Notes: generated from the sequence alone by a model not told the origin. Shown: positions 33,912-43,725, counted from the first letter of the stretch. The stretch: DNA of 64,000 nucleotides from Sphingomonas sp. AP4-R1 (GCF_013113735.1 NZ_CP053346.1:3300001-3364000), one strand, 5' to 3'. Numbers and translations: made by a program.

Positions 33912-36851
33912 TTATTGCGGGCGCTGCTGCCCAGGCCGGAAGGCGCCGCGCGGCGGAATGGGCGCGAAGAGCTTGCGGATGCCGATCCGCACCGCGCGGC
34001 CCAGCGGATCCAGATAAGCCGGCTGATAGCGTACCGGCGTATCGCCGTTCGCATCGCGCACCATCTGGCGCTCGTTGAACAGGTTGGTCACGCTGACGGT
34101 GACGCGCATGTTGCGCGCCCAGCCCTTGCCGATGAATTGCGGCATCTGCCCCAGATCCGCGAACAGCCGCAGATCGAAGGTGGTGAGATCGGAGAAGCGC
34201 AGGTCGCCCACCGCGCTCGCCGCCGTCGCCTTCGCCGTGGTGGCGCTCTGCCAGTTGGCCGAGAGGCGCAGGCCGAGGCCGCCGTTCGAATAGCCGGCTT
34301 GCCCCTCCAGTTCGTGGCGGGGCTGGCCGCCGCCCGACCCGGTCGCGTCACCCGCCAGCCGATCGAGCACGGGCAGGCCCGGCCGGATCAGCACCTCATC
34401 CTGGAAATGCCAGGTATGGTAGAGCGCGAACTGGAGGCGGCCGCCCGCCTGTCCGCCGCCGCGCGGTCCACCGAAGCCGCCGAAGCCTCGGCCGCCACCG
34501 CCGGGCCCGCCGCCGCCTGGCCCACCGGGGCCGCCACCGCCGCCCGGTCCGCCACCACCCGGTCCGGCGCCACCACCGCCACCCACGCCGCGTTCGGCAG
34601 CTGTGGAACTCTGGCCGCTATTGCTGGTCGCGGCGCGCTCGCTCGGCGGGGCGCCACCCTCGGGCGGCGGGCCGCCTTCGGGGGGACGGCCGCCGGGACC
34701 GCCCGGACCGCCGGGCCCACCCGGAAACGGGAAGCCCCGCTCGGCCGCCAGCTTGCGGAAGGCCGCGATCTGGCCGGCGGTGGGCTTGAGCGGGATCGAG
34801 ATGTTGAAGCCCCAGCGCAGGCTTTCCGTATCCTCACGGCTGAAGTTCACGGGCCGCGTGTCGACGCGGGTGAGATCGCCGTCCGCATCGCGGATGAAGC
34901 GATCGGGGAAGGCCGCCTCGATCGCCGCCGTCGGCTCGGGCAGCGAATTGATCGCGTTGCGGATGCGGCTCTTCACATAATTGGCGGTGATCGAAAGATC
35001 GGTCTTGGGCAGAGGCTTCCAGGTGCCGCCGATCTTCATCACATGGCGGTTGTCGGCCAGCAGATTGGGGTTGCCGCCGGTGACGGAGGTGACGTCCACC
35101 GACTGGCCGAGCCGATAATCGAACACGCGCGCGGCCGGCGTCACCACCGTGGGATTGCCGAGCTGGGCCACGGTCGGCGCACCTTCGTCATCGGTGATCG
35201 AGAAGATCAGCGTGAGCGGCGTGCGTGGCGACCAGTTGACGCCATAGCCGTAGGTCCGGAGCGTGCCGAAATCGCTATATTGATTGACCGCGACATTGAC
35301 GTTGGCGGTCAGGTTGCCGAGCGGGGTCAGCACGCCCGCGCGGCGGCTGGCGATCGGCAGATCGATGCTGAGCTGGCCATTGCCGCCGGTGCGCGAGAGC
35401 GAACTGGATTGCGAAATCCCCGCGCGCAGCGAACTGGCATCGATCGCCTGCACCGTGCCGCCCGCCTTGATCGTCGTCCCGATCGGTCCGGCCGGCAGCC
35501 GCGCGACAGTGCCGCGCGAAACGATCTGGAAATCGCCGCTGTTGGTGATCGAGCGCGCCCGGTTGACGAGCAGCCCGCCCACCAGCGGATCGAGATCGCC
35601 ATAGGGATTGAGCGTGGCGTCGTTCGCCGTCAGCCGCGCCTGGATGGCGGTGGTGTCGAGCCCGGTCTCGGTGCGCGTCTTGCTGTCGCCATGGTCGTAA
35701 TTGCCGGTCGCGGTCCAGCGCCACGCGCTGGAGAATTGCCCGTTCGCGCCCGCGCCGAGATGGCCGGTCCAGCCATTGGTCCGCTGCGAAAGCGGATCGC
35801 TGCCGAGATAGCGATCGACCTGCACCGCCGAGGCGAAGGGGGAATAAGGATTGCCGGCGGGCAAGGAGAGCGAGGTGGAGGGCAGGCCGTTCAGCGCCTT
35901 GCTGCGCGTGACGGTGAGCAGTCCGTTGGCCGTCGCCGAAATGCCGCCGAAGGCGCGCGCATAGACCGAGTTGATCGTGAGCGTCTCCGTCTCGGGCCGC
36001 AGCGTGCGATAGGGCGAGATATCGGTGTTGGTCTGGTTGTTCGCGCCCGGCACGAAGGCGGAGAGGGCCGGCGCCGCATTGGCGGCGGAGGCGGGGACGC
36101 CCGCGATCGTCACCGGCGTGCCCACCAGCGCGCTCAGACGCGGATCGATCTCGCCGCCGCGCCCCGCGACGATATTGCCCTGCTGCGAATAGGGCGTGCC
36201 CGCCGCCGTCGAGATCAGGTCGCGATCGCTTTCCAGCAGGCGCGCGCTGGCCTGCAGCCGGGCGTTCAGATTGAAGCGATTGTCGCCGCGTATCTTGATC
36301 GTGCCGCCTTCCAGCGTGCCGCTCTCGCCGCCGCCATCGGTAGAGGTGGTGCCGTCCGCCACCACCGTCTTGGCGTCGAAGCGGCGGCGCAGCACGAAAT
36401 TCACCACCTTCTGGTCCGAACCGAAGCCGTATTTGAGCGCCACTTCCTCCGGCATGATCTCGATCCGCAGGATCGCCTCGGTCGGGATGTCGCGGATCTC
36501 GGAGAAACTGGAGATGCGCTTGCCGTTCAACAGCACGGCGGGCGAGCCGCCGCCACGGCCCTGATTGCTGCCCGTCTGCGGCGCCAGTTCGCTCAGGATA
36601 TCCGAGATGGAGTTCACGCCATAGGCGCGCACGTCCGCCGGGTTGAGGATCTGTTCGGCCGGAATATCGCCCACCACCGATCCGGGCGGTTTCTGGCCGT
36701 TGACGATGATCGCCTCTTCCTCGTCCACCGGGGCGGCCTCGCTTCTGGCCGGAGAAGGCGCGGGCGCCTCCTGCTGGGCCAGCACGGGGGCGGGCGAAAG
36801 GGCAGCCATGCTTGCAAAAGCCGGGCCAGCGAGGCGGAGCGTGCGAATCAT
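33912..36851 (-). CDS. TonB-dependent receptor with Gly/Pro-rich insert
   Basis: This 979-residue outer-membrane receptor has a signal peptide (to about residue 25) and a plug domain (DEEEAIIVNGQKPPGSVVGD..., VLLNGKRISSF, IEIMPEEVALKYGFGSDQKVVNFVLRR). A long beta-barrel follows, ending in VTNLFNERQMV...GRAVRIGIRKLF. Such receptors take up iron chelates, vitamins or glycans using TonB energy. The barrel is interrupted at about residues 705-804 by a Gly/Pro-rich tract. Nothing in the sequence fixes the ligand, and no transporter is adjacent. Confidence 0.9.
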   Translation of the reverse strand: MIRTLRLAGPAFASMAALSPAPVLAQQEAPAPSPARSEAAPVDEEEAIIVNGQKPPGSVVGDIPAEQILNPADVRAYGVNSISDILSELAPQTGSNQGRGGGSPAVLLNGKRISSFSEIRDIPTEAILRIEIMPEEVALKYGFGSDQKVVNFVLRRRFDAKTVVADGTTSTDGGGESGTLEGGTIKIRGDNRFNLNARLQASARLLESDRDLISTAAGTPYSQQGNIVAGRGGEIDPRLSALVGTPVTIAGVPASAANAAPALSAFVPGANNQTNTDISPYRTLRPETETLTINSVYARAFGGISATANGLLTVTRSKALNGLPSTSLSLPAGNPYSPFASAVQVDRYLGSDPLSQRTNGWTGHLGAGANGQFSSAWRWTATGNYDHGDSKTRTETGLDTTAIQARLTANDATLNPYGDLDPLVGGLLVNRARSITNSGDFQIVSRGTVARLPAGPIGTTIKAGGTVQAIDASSLRAGISQSSSLSRTGGNGQLSIDLPIASRRAGVLTPLGNLTANVNVAVNQYSDFGTLRTYGYGVNWSPRTPLTLIFSITDDEGAPTVAQLGNPTVVTPAARVFDYRLGQSVDVTSVTGGNPNLLADNRHVMKIGGTWKPLPKTDLSITANYVKSRIRNAINSLPEPTAAIEAAFPDRFIRDADGDLTRVDTRPVNFSREDTESLRWGFNISIPLKPTAGQIAAFRKLAAERGFPFPGGPGGPGGPGGRPPEGGPPPEGGAPPSERAATSNSGQSSTAAERGVGGGGGAGPGGGGPGGGGGPGGPGGGGPGGGGRGFGGFGGPRGGGQAGGRLQFALYHTWHFQDEVLIRPGLPVLDRLAGDATGSGGGQPRHELEGQAGYSNGGLGLRLSANWQSATTAKATAASAVGDLRFSDLTTFDLRLFADLGQMPQFIGKGWARNMRVTVSVTNLFNERQMVRDANGDTPVRYQPAYLDPLGRAVRIGIRKLFAPIPPRGAFRPGQQRPQ
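34440..34735 (-). repeat. Low-complexity Gly/Pro codon repeat in the TonB receptor
   Basis: Short GGN-CCN repeats encode GGPGGPGGPGG, EGGPPPEGG and then a long run of GGGG/GPGGGG units. This is a rapidly evolving in-frame tract of about 100 codons inside the barrel-coding part of the gene. Confidence 0.85.
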
Positions 36852-36981
36852 AAGATGATTGCTAGCGCCTTATCCTCGCCCCTTATGTCAGCCCGGCAAC
36901 AAAGGCCGGATTGATCCCCAACCCCTTGCGTCCCATATCCGGTATCAAGGCCGCTGGAGTCCATGCGGCATCGGAGTCTCC

Positions 36982-39390
36982 ATGAACGAAACCTTCCCCG
37001 TCCTGCCGCTGCGCGATATCGTCGTCTTCCCGCAGATGATCGTGCCCCTGTTCGTCGGCCGCGACAAATCGGTGGCCGCGCTGGAAACGGCGATGTCGGC
37101 GGACAAGTCGATCTTCCTCGTCGCCCAGCTGGATCCCGCCAATGACGATCCGGATGCGAGCGCGCTGTATGAGATCGGCGTCGTCGCCACGGTGCTGCAG
37201 CTGCTCAAGCTGCCGGACGGCACGGTGCGCGTGCTGGTGGAGGGGCAGCGTCGCGGCAAGCTTTCGGAGTTGCGGACCGAGGGGGGGCATCTCATCGGCG
37301 ATATCTCTCCCGTCGCGGAAGGCGACGAGAATGACGATACCGAGACCAAGGGCCTCATCCGCTCGGTGATCGAGCAGTTCGAGCGCTATGCGAAGCTCAA
37401 CAAGAAGATCTCCGACGATCTGCCGAGCCAGCTGGCCGAGATCGAGGAGCCGGGCCGCCTGGCCGATGCGGTGGCGGGCAATATCGCGGTGAAGGTCTCC
37501 GAGAAGCAGGCGATGCTGATGGAGTCCAATCCCGCCCGTCGTCTCGAAATGGCGTTCGCCTTCATGGAAGGCGAGTTGGGCGTTCTTCAGGTGGAGAAGA
37601 AAATCCGCAGCCGCGTAAAGCGGCAGATGGAGAAGAGCCAGCGCGAATATTATCTGAACGAGCAGCTGAAGGCGATCCAGCGCGAACTCGGCACGAGCGA
37701 GGGCGACGAGGGCGGCGACGAGATTGCCGAACTCACGCAGAAGATCGCCAGCACGAAGCTGTCCAAGGAAGCGCGCACGAAGGCGACGGCCGAGCTGAAG
37801 AAGCTCCGCACGATGGCGCCGATGAGTGCCGAGGCGACGGTCGTCCGCAACTATCTGGATGTTCTGCTCGGCCTGCCCTGGGGCAAGAAGAGCAAGGTGA
37901 AGAAGGATATACCGGCCGCGCAGGCGGTGCTGGATGCCGATCATCATGGGCTTGAGAAGGTCAAGGACCGGATCGTCGAATATCTGGCCGTGCAGGCGCG
38001 CACCAACAAGCTGAAGGGGCCGATCCTGTGCCTCGTCGGCCCGCCGGGCGTGGGCAAGACCAGCCTCGGCCGCTCGATCGCGAAGGCGACGGGCCGCGAA
38101 TTCGTGCGCCAGTCGCTGGGCGGCGTGCGGGACGAGGCCGAGATCCGGGGCCACCGCCGCACCTATATCGGCTCGCTGCCGGGCAAGATCGTGTCGAACC
38201 TGAAGAAGGCCGGCACTTCCAACCCGCTGTTCCTGCTGGATGAGATCGACAAGCTCGGCCAGGATTTCCGGGGCGATCCCGCCTCGGCGCTGCTGGAGGT
38301 TCTCGATCCGGAGCAGAACGGCAAGTTCCAGGATCATTACCTCGAGATCGACATCGATCTTTCGGACGTGATGTTCGTGACGACGGCCAACTCGCTGAAC
38401 CTGCCCCAGCCTTTGCTGGATCGCATGGAGATCATCCGGCTGGAGGGCTACACCGAGGATGAGAAGCTGGAGATCGCCAAGGCGCATCTCCTGCCCAAGC
38501 AGATCGAGGCGCACGGCCTGAAGGCCGATGAGTTCGAACTCACCGACGAGGGCCTGCGCGATCTGATCCGCTATTATACCCGCGAGGCGGGCGTCCGCAC
38601 TCTGGAGCGCGAGATCGCCAAGGTGGCGCGCAAGGCGCTCCGCCGCATCCTGGAGGGCAAGGACGCCAAGGTCGTCGTGACACCCGACAATCTGGGTGAA
38701 TTCTCCGGCGTGCGGAAGCATCGCTTCGGCGTTTCGGAGGAGGAGGACCAGATCGGCGCCGTGACGGGCCTGGCCTGGACCGAGGTCGGCGGCGAATTGC
38801 TGACGATTGAGGCGGTGACCGTTCCCGGCAAGGGACTGGTCAAGACGACCGGCAAGCTGGGCGAAGTGATGAACGAAAGCGTCCAGGCGGCATGGTCGTT
38901 CGTGAAGGCGCGCGCGCCGATCTATGGAATCAAGCCGTCCATTTTCACGCGGAAAGACGTGCATATTCACCTGCCGGAAGGTGCCGTGCCCAAGGATGGA
39001 CCGTCCGCCGGCATCGGGATGGTGACGACTCTCGTCTCCACCCTGACCGGAATTCCTGTGCGCCGCGACGTAGCGATGACGGGAGAAGTGACGCTTCGCG
39101 GCCGCGTTTTGCCGATCGGCGGGCTCAAGGAAAAGCTTTTGGCTGCCTTGCGCGGCGGGATCACGACAGTCCTGATTCCTCAGGAAAATGAAAAGGATCT
39201 TGCCGATATTCCGGCGAATATTCGCGAAAATCTGCAGATTGTTCCGGTTAACCATGTGGACGAGGTTTTGTCGCGTGCGCTCGTCCGCCCGGTCGTAGCA
39301 ATCGAATGGACTGAAGCAGATGAATTGGCGACGGAACCCGGCGCCAATCCGGCATCATCCGATCGCGGCGGAAGTTTTGCTCGACATTGA
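36982..39390 (+). CDS. lon: ATP-dependent protease Lon (LonA)
   Basis: This 802-residue protease degrades misfolded and regulatory proteins. Its N-terminal substrate domain begins [19 protein letters not shown]. The AAA+ module has [11 protein letters not shown] near residue 353 and [11 protein letters not shown]. The C-terminal protease domain has catalytic Ser675 ([11 protein letters not shown]) and Lys718 ([11 protein letters not shown]), with the same 43-residue spacing as E. coli. ATG 36982 has GGAG six bases upstream. A CCCATAT at 36932-36938 could be a heat-shock -10 box, but no good -35 is seen. Codon use turns AT-richer over the last ~450 bases. Confidence 0.97.
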   Translation: MNETFPVLPLRDIVVFPQMIVPLFVGRDKSVAALETAMSADKSIFLVAQLDPANDDPDASALYEIGVVATVLQLLKLPDGTVRVLVEGQRRGKLSELRTEGGHLIGDISPVAEGDENDDTETKGLIRSVIEQFERYAKLNKKISDDLPSQLAEIEEPGRLADAVAGNIAVKVSEKQAMLMESNPARRLEMAFAFMEGELGVLQVEKKIRSRVKRQMEKSQREYYLNEQLKAIQRELGTSEGDEGGDEIAELTQKIASTKLSKEARTKATAELKKLRTMAPMSAEATVVRNYLDVLLGLPWGKKSKVKKDIPAAQAVLDADHHGLEKVKDRIVEYLAVQARTNKLKGPILCLVGPPGVGKTSLGRSIAKATGREFVRQSLGGVRDEAEIRGHRRTYIGSLPGKIVSNLKKAGTSNPLFLLDEIDKLGQDFRGDPASALLEVLDPEQNGKFQDHYLEIDIDLSDVMFVTTANSLNLPQPLLDRMEIIRLEGYTEDEKLEIAKAHLLPKQIEAHGLKADEFELTDEGLRDLIRYYTREAGVRTLEREIAKVARKALRRILEGKDAKVVVTPDNLGEFSGVRKHRFGVSEEEDQIGAVTGLAWTEVGGELLTIEAVTVPGKGLVKTTGKLGEVMNESVQAAWSFVKARAPIYGIKPSIFTRKDVHIHLPEGAVPKDGPSAGIGMVTTLVSTLTGIPVRRDVAMTGEVTLRGRVLPIGGLKEKLLAALRGGITTVLIPQENEKDLADIPANIRENLQIVPVNHVDEVLSRALVRPVVAIEWTEADELATEPGANPASSDRGGSFARH

Positions 39391-39423
39391 TCCTAATTTT
39401 TGACGGATAGCTTTGTTTTTCTT

Positions 39424-39453
39424 TTGACAGATATGGGGGGCTGGGCGTTTATT
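39424..39453 (+). promoter_or_regulatory. Promoter of hup (candidate)
   Basis: A consensus -35 TTGACA (39424-39429) is followed after 18 bases by TTTATT (39448-39453) as a -10-like box. The spacing is right for the housekeeping sigma factor and the transcript would begin within the hairpin that covers the hup ribosome site. Confidence 0.6.
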
Positions 39454-39485
39454 CCTCTACCGACCAAGAAGATTGGGGGTAGAGG
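39454..39485 (+). promoter_or_regulatory. Hairpin covering the hup ribosome binding site
   Basis: CCTCTACC (39454-39461) pairs perfectly with GGTAGAGG (39478-39485), with an inner CAA/TTG pair. The right arm ends directly at the hup ATG, and the GGGGG that could serve as Shine-Dalgarno (39475-39479) lies in the folded part. Folding would block initiation. Confidence 0.6.
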
Positions 39486-39758
39486 ATGAACAAGCAGGAA
39501 CTTATCGTCGCGGTCTCGGAAGAGACCGGCTTCAATCGTGGTGATACCGGTCGCGTCGTGGAAGCGATGCTTAGCAAGATCGGGCAAACCTTGGTGGGCG
39601 GAAGTGAAGTCCGCCTCGTTGGGTTTGGAACGTTTTCGGTAACACACCGGAAACCTTCCACGGGTCGAAATCCTCGCACGGGCGAGCCGATGGATATTGC
39701 ATCGACGAGCCAGCCGAAGTTTCGCGCCGGGAAGGTTCTCAAGGAACTGGTGAACTAG
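39486..39758 (+). CDS. hup: HU-family DNA-binding protein
   Basis: This 90-residue nucleoid protein begins MNKQELIVAVSEETGF and has the conserved GFGTFSVTHRKPSTGRNPRTGE arm that bends DNA, followed by PKFRAGKVLKELV. It forms dimers that compact and shape the chromosome. It follows lon, an order common in alphaproteobacteria (lon-hup). It has its own promoter and a start-proximal hairpin. Base composition is lower in G+C than neighbours. Confidence 0.96.
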   Translation: MNKQELIVAVSEETGFNRGDTGRVVEAMLSKIGQTLVGGSEVRLVGFGTFSVTHRKPSTGRNPRTGEPMDIASTSQPKFRAGKVLKELVN

Positions 39759-40117
39759 GACGATCGGCGGAACGATCATTCCGAATGCGTCACAGAGTAA
39801 GGCGTCAAAAAGCGATTTCAGGGGTGGGTCGCCAGAAGGGCGCTGAACGAGGGCGCTGGGAAAACGCCGATCCATTCGACACTGGGATCGCGCCAGGCGG
39901 GCTATCGGCCCGTTTTGCGCGATCCTTGCTCAAGAGACTCTTCACGGTTTGGCGAGGTGCCGAACTCCCGGCGATAGAGCGGTCTGGCCGGGCTTTGATC
40001 CACAGCTTTTTCGTCTCCGTCGCAAGAAGTCGGGCTGGGGCCGGCTTCTGGGGCTGGACAGCGCCCCGGCGAGCCACTAATCGCCGCGACCTGGCGTGGC
40101 CCTCCCGGCCTTTTCGG
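39759..40117. other. 359-bp stretch with no convincing gene
   Basis: Between hup and tRNA-Val I see no supported gene or repeat. Frames on both strands are open but have no ribosome site or recognisable product. A promoter for the tRNA presumably lies here. Confidence 0.6.
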
Positions 40118-40192
40118 GGGCGCATAGCTCAGCGGTAGAGCACACCCTTCACACGGGTGGGGTCGCAGGTTCAATCCCTGCTGCGCCCACCA
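40118..40192 (+). tRNA. tRNA-Val (anticodon CAC)
   Basis: The acceptor GGGCGCA pairs with TGCGCCC. The D arm is GCTC...GAGC, the anticodon stem CACCC/GGGTG holds the loop TTCACAC (anticodon CAC, reading GTG), and the T arm is GCAGG-TTCAATC-CCTGC. The encoded ACCA end is at 40189-40192. Confidence 0.96.
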
Positions 40193-40416
40193 CGCCTTCT
40201 TGAAATCTCTGGATAATTTCCCCGCTAAGGGGCCGATTCAGGGCTGATTTCCGCATTGGCGGCGCGCGCTTGGAAGCCCGTCTTCGTAGGCTTTTATGGT
40301 GTTCGGGGCCGAAGCCTCGCCCACGCGCGACGCTGCTGCGCTTGGATCTTGCGATCGCGTGTCGCGGGGGGAGCCGTCCGCCGCTCCGCTCGTTCTCCTT
40401 CCGACAAGGAGACGAG

Positions 40417-40590
40417 ATGATGGCCAAGCCCCCTGAAGCACCGCACCATTCCGACATCGATGGCGTCCACGAGGATGCGGAGACGAGCGAGGCGACGCGC
40501 AAGCCTCACCCGAACCCCGGCGGCGCGCTGAATCAGGCCGACGAGGAGAGCAAGGGCAGGCCGGACGGCGGACGCCAGTCGAACGACTGA
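40417..40590 (+). CDS. Small hydrophilic hypothetical protein
   Basis: This 57-residue acidic/polar protein (MMAKPPEAPHHSDIDGVHED...) contains RKPHPNPGGALNQADEESKG and is likely disordered. AAGGAGA lies just upstream of tandem ATGs at 40417 and 40420. I do not recognise the family. The ribosome site and codon use make it a plausible gene. Confidence 0.6.
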   Translation: MMAKPPEAPHHSDIDGVHEDAETSEATRKPHPNPGGALNQADEESKGRPDGGRQSND

Positions 40591-40670
40591 GCGCGAGGCG
40601 CAGGAAGCGAGACGCTGGCTCGCCGGCTTCGCGCTTCTGCGAAAGTGGCAGTCGGAATTTGAAACGTAGC

Positions 40671-40708
40671 GCTTGCGGCTCTGGGCTCCTGCGTTCGCAG
40701 GAGCACGG
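40671..40708. repeat. Palindromic repeat, family B (copy 2, partial)
   Basis: Carries CTCTGGGCTCCTGCG and the hairpin CTCCTGCGTTCGCAGGAG of family B. Only one half of the two-hairpin element is clear. Confidence 0.75.
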
Positions 40709-40764
40709 CGGAATAGTCGAGCCACGCCACCACGCATTCCGCGACTTCACCGCCGCCGGATGAG

Positions 40765-40802
40765 AAAAGGCCCAGCCTCGATCGCTCGGGACTGGGCCTT
40801 TG
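40765..40802. terminator. Bidirectional Rho-independent terminator
   Basis: The stem AAAAGGCCCAG/CTGGGCCTTT lies between the plus-strand small gene and the minus-strand thiolase. A- and T-runs flank both sides, so it can end transcription from either. Confidence 0.85.
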
Positions 40803-40828
40803 TCATGCCTGCGATGGGGTCGCGTCGC

Positions 40829-42019
40829 TCAGTCGCGGGCGATGCACATCGCGATGCCCATGCCGCCGCCGATGCAGAGCGTGGCGAGGCCCTTCTTGGC
40901 GTCGCGCTTCTCCATCTCGTAGAGCAAAGTCGTCAGCACGCGCGCGCCGCTGGCGCCGACCGGATGGCCGATCGCGATCGCGCCGCCATTGACGTTCACC
41001 TTGGCCGGATCCCAGCCCAGTTCCTGCCCGACCGCCAGCGCCTGGGCTGCGAACGCCTCGTTCGCCTCGATCAGGTCCACCTCGTCCAGCGTCCAGCCCG
41101 CCTTGGCCAACGCCTTCTTAGAGGCGGGGACGGGGCCGATGCCCATATAAGCGGGCTCGACGCCGGCCGTCGCCCAGGAGGCGATCCGGCCCAGCACCTT
41201 GGCGCCACGCTTGGCGGCGGCCTCGGCGGTCATCAGCACGATGGCGGCGGCGCCGTCATTGATGCCGCTCGAATTGCCGGCGGTGACGCTGCCATCCTTC
41301 TTGAAGGCGGGGCGGAGCCCGGCCATCATCTCGGTCGTGGCGCCGGCGCGGATATATTCGTCGTCCGCCACCACGATCTCGCCCTTGCGATTCTTGACCG
41401 TGACGGGCGCGATCTCGTCCGCGAAGCGGCCTTCGGCGCGGGCCTTCTCGGCCTTGTTCTGGCTGGCGGTGGCGAAGGCGTCCTGCGCCTCGCGCGTGAT
41501 CTGGTAGCGCTCGGCCAGATTCTCGGCCGTCATGCCCATCGGATATTTCTCGAACGCGTCGGTCAGCGCATCGACCATCATCGTATCGACCAGCGTGAGC
41601 GGGCCCATCTTGGTGCCGCCGCGCATATGCTGGGCGTGCGGAGCCAGCGACATGCTTTCCTGGCCGCCCGCGACGATGATGTCCGCATCGCCCGCCGCGA
41701 TGCCCTGCGCCGCCAGCGCCACCGCGCGCAGGCCGGAGCCGCAGATCTGGTTCACCGAATAAGCGGTCGCTTCCACCGGGATGCCGGCGCCGATCGCGGC
41801 CTGCCGTGCCGGGCCCTGGCCTTCGCCCGCCGCCAGAATCTGGCCGAGCACCACTTCGTCCACCTCGTCGGGCGAAACGCCGGCCTGTTCGAGTGCGGCG
41901 ACGATCGCCGTGCGTCCCAGTTCATGCGCGGTCACGCTGGCGAAGGCGCCGTTGAAGCTTCCGACGGGCGTCCTCTTGGCGCCGGTAATCACGATCTCAG
42001 CCACGTTTCTATCCGTCAT
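40829..42019 (-). CDS. phaA: Acetyl-CoA acetyltransferase (thiolase)
   Basis: This 396-residue thiolase condenses two acetyl-CoA to acetoacetyl-CoA, the first step of polyhydroxybutyrate synthesis. The acyl-binding Cys is in [11 protein letters not shown], the His in [18 protein letters not shown], and the second Cys in [13 protein letters not shown]. The neighbouring PHA synthase-like gene and phaR support the biosynthetic (PhaA) role. The gene is 19 bases after the synthase gene, on the same strand. Confidence 0.95.
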   Translation of the reverse strand: MTDRNVAEIVITGAKRTPVGSFNGAFASVTAHELGRTAIVAALEQAGVSPDEVDEVVLGQILAAGEGQGPARQAAIGAGIPVEATAYSVNQICGSGLRAVALAAQGIAAGDADIIVAGGQESMSLAPHAQHMRGGTKMGPLTLVDTMMVDALTDAFEKYPMGMTAENLAERYQITREAQDAFATASQNKAEKARAEGRFADEIAPVTVKNRKGEIVVADDEYIRAGATTEMMAGLRPAFKKDGSVTAGNSSGINDGAAAIVLMTAEAAAKRGAKVLGRIASWATAGVEPAYMGIGPVPASKKALAKAGWTLDEVDLIEANEAFAAQALAVGQELGWDPAKVNVNGGAIAIGHPVGASGARVLTTLLYEMEKRDAKKGLATLCIGGGMGIAMCIARD

Positions 42020-42038
42020 GGTTAAGGATGATCCTGAG

Positions 42039-43151
42039 CTAGCAGGGGCGCCGAACCTGCGAAAGCCATTCCAACAAGGGCTGCCATAACAATTCCTTGG
42101 CCCGCCCGCTGACGATCATGCCGACATGGCCGAGCCGCAGCGTGATTCGGTCGCCCACGCCGGCGGCGGATCCGTGGGGAACGATCCGGTCGCTGGTGGA
42201 AACGACCTCCAATACGGGGCAGGGCAGGGCGGAAAGGTCCATGATCCGGCCGCCGACCCGCCATGTTTTTTCGCCCGGCCGATCGCGCAGGAAGAAGTCT
42301 TCCATCAGTTCGCGCGCGGCGGCGAAGGTCATGGGCGGGCCGTCATTGGCCCAGTCCTCCACCGTGGCGAAGCTGGCGAGCGCTTTTCGATCGCCCACTT
42401 TCTGGCCGATCGATTCGAATTTCGCGAGCGTGCGCTTGGGATCTAGCCGCCAGAAAGCGGATTGCATGATTTCCATCGGCAGGAGGCCGATCTGCCCCGC
42501 AGGCTCCCGCGCCTGTTCCCACAATTCGGCCAGGCGCAGGCGCGAGGACGGCGGGAAACCGCCAAATCTCCACGGTGAGGCGATCAGCGCCAGCGCGCGC
42601 ACCGGCATCAGGTGCGCGGCGGCGGCGGCGATCGTCCCGCCCAGGCAATAGCCGACCAGGATCGGCGGCTCGGGCAGGCGCGAGAGCAAAGGCACGAGCA
42701 GTTTTTCGACATGGCCGGCAATGTCCAGATCGCGCTCGCGGCTGGAGGGCGTGCCCCAGTCGACCAGCAGCGGCCGCAGGCCCTGCGCCTTGAGCCAGCG
42801 CAGCAACGAGCGGTCCCGATCGAGATCCAGGATTTCGGGCCCGTTGATCAGCGAGGGCACGAACACGATCGGCGTGCCGTGTCCGTCCCCGTGTCCGCCC
42901 CCATGTCCGCCATAGTCCCGCAGCGACGTACGGCCGCGCCGCGCGATCTTGCGCGCGCGCCGCATCGGCCGGCCGCGCGGGGCCTGCTGATAGGCGCGGA
43001 CACCCCGCAACACTGCAGCAATTCTTGCAGCATCATCGCCGGCTTCGTCACGCAACAATTGCAAAAACAAGGGCAAAGGGCGCGGCCTGTGTTGCAGCGC
43101 GGCGAGCGAAGGTGCTAGGGATGCGGCAAAAGATGGAGATCGGTGGGCCAT
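42039..43151 (-). CDS. phaC: PHA synthase-like alpha/beta hydrolase
   Basis: This ~370-residue protein has the PHA-synthase lipase-like box GYCLGG with a Cys nucleophile, Asp in STSDRIVPH, and His in [11 protein letters not shown]. It polymerises hydroxyacyl-CoA to polyhydroxyalkanoate. The length is near that of class III PhaC (which needs PhaE), yet no phaE is adjacent. The ATG at 43151 shares bases with the divergent phaR ATG (43150) and has no ribosome site, so the true start could lie further in. A longer frame starts at 43190. Confidence 0.85.
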   Translation of the reverse strand: MAHRSPSFAASLAPSLAALQHRPRPLPLFLQLLRDEAGDDAARIAAVLRGVRAYQQAPRGRPMRRARKIARRGRTSLRDYGGHGGGHGDGHGTPIVFVPSLINGPEILDLDRDRSLLRWLKAQGLRPLLVDWGTPSSRERDLDIAGHVEKLLVPLLSRLPEPPILVGYCLGGTIAAAAAHLMPVRALALIASPWRFGGFPPSSRLRLAELWEQAREPAGQIGLLPMEIMQSAFWRLDPKRTLAKFESIGQKVGDRKALASFATVEDWANDGPPMTFAAARELMEDFFLRDRPGEKTWRVGGRIMDLSALPCPVLEVVSTSDRIVPHGSAAGVGDRITLRLGHVGMIVSGRAKELLWQPLLEWLSQVRRPC

Positions 43152-43719
43152 GGCAAAATCATCAAACACTTCGGGCCCTGTCGTCATCAAGAAATATGCG
43201 AACCGCAGACTCTATAATACGGAAAGCTCGAGTTACATCACGCTCGATTTCCTCGCGCAGATGACGCGCGACGGCCGCGAGTTCAAGGTGATCGACGCGA
43301 AGACCGAAGAGGACATCACCCACAACATCCTCACCCAGATCATCATGGAGGAGGAAACGCGCGGCCAGACGATGCTGCCGGTGGGCTTCCTGCGCGAGCT
43401 GATCTCGCTCTACGGCGATTCCATGCAGGCGATGGTGCCGCAATATCTGGAGGCCTCGATGGAGGCGTTCCGCAGCAACCAGGCCCAGTTCCGTCAGGCC
43501 ATGCAGGGCGCGTTCGCGGGCGGCCCCTTCGCCGAGATCGCCAAGCGCAACATGGACATGATGGAAGCCGCGGCACAGGCGTTCAAGGTCAAGGGCGGCG
43601 GCAAGGGCGCTCCCGCCGCGGGCGCCGCGCCGGAAGCCGGCGAAGCGAAGGACGACCTCGCCACGCTCAAGGAGCAGATGGCCGCGCTGCAGGCCAAGCT
43701 CGACAAGATCGGGGAATAA
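43150..43719 (+). CDS. phaR: Polyhydroxyalkanoate synthesis repressor PhaR
   Basis: This 189-residue regulator has the N-terminal DNA-binding PHB/PHA accumulation domain (VIKKYANRRLYNTESSSYITL, then KTEEDITHNILTQIIMEEE). A central amphipathic region (MQAMVPQYLEASMEAFRSNQ) may bind PHA granules. A Pro/Ala linker precedes a C-terminal coiled coil. PhaR binds nascent polymer and releases phasin or synthase promoters. It is divergent from phaC. Confidence 0.95.
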   Translation: MAKSSNTSGPVVIKKYANRRLYNTESSSYITLDFLAQMTRDGREFKVIDAKTEEDITHNILTQIIMEEETRGQTMLPVGFLRELISLYGDSMQAMVPQYLEASMEAFRSNQAQFRQAMQGAFAGGPFAEIAKRNMDMMEAAAQAFKVKGGGKGAPAAGAAPEAGEAKDDLATLKEQMAALQAKLDKIGE

Positions 43720-43725
43720 GGGCGG

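Noticed and set aside
33915..36914. A 999-codon open frame on the plus strand opposite the TonB receptor
   Set aside because: It is a shadow: Arg/Ala/His-rich translation with no domain motifs, while the minus strand has a complete receptor with signal peptide and plug. Long antisense frames are expected at this G+C and codon bias.
36925..36950. Possible heat-shock promoter before lon (CCCATAT as -10)
   Set aside because: No acceptable CTTGAA-type -35 at the right distance.
36883..39255. A 790-codon frame antisense to lon
   Set aside because: Only the lon strand shows Walker, Ser-Lys and N-terminal motifs. The antisense product is low-complexity Leu/Arg/Gln.
39785..40138. 117-codon frame between hup and tRNA-Val
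   Set aside because: No ribosome site, Arg-rich shadow-like translation, and it runs into the tRNA.
40238..40340. Minus-strand fragment reading ASAPNTIKAYEDG next to tRNA-Val, reminiscent of the N-terminal motif of tyrosine recombinases
   Set aside because: Only about ten matching residues, no catalytic domain, no duplicated tRNA end (att site) found. Too little to call an integrase remnant.
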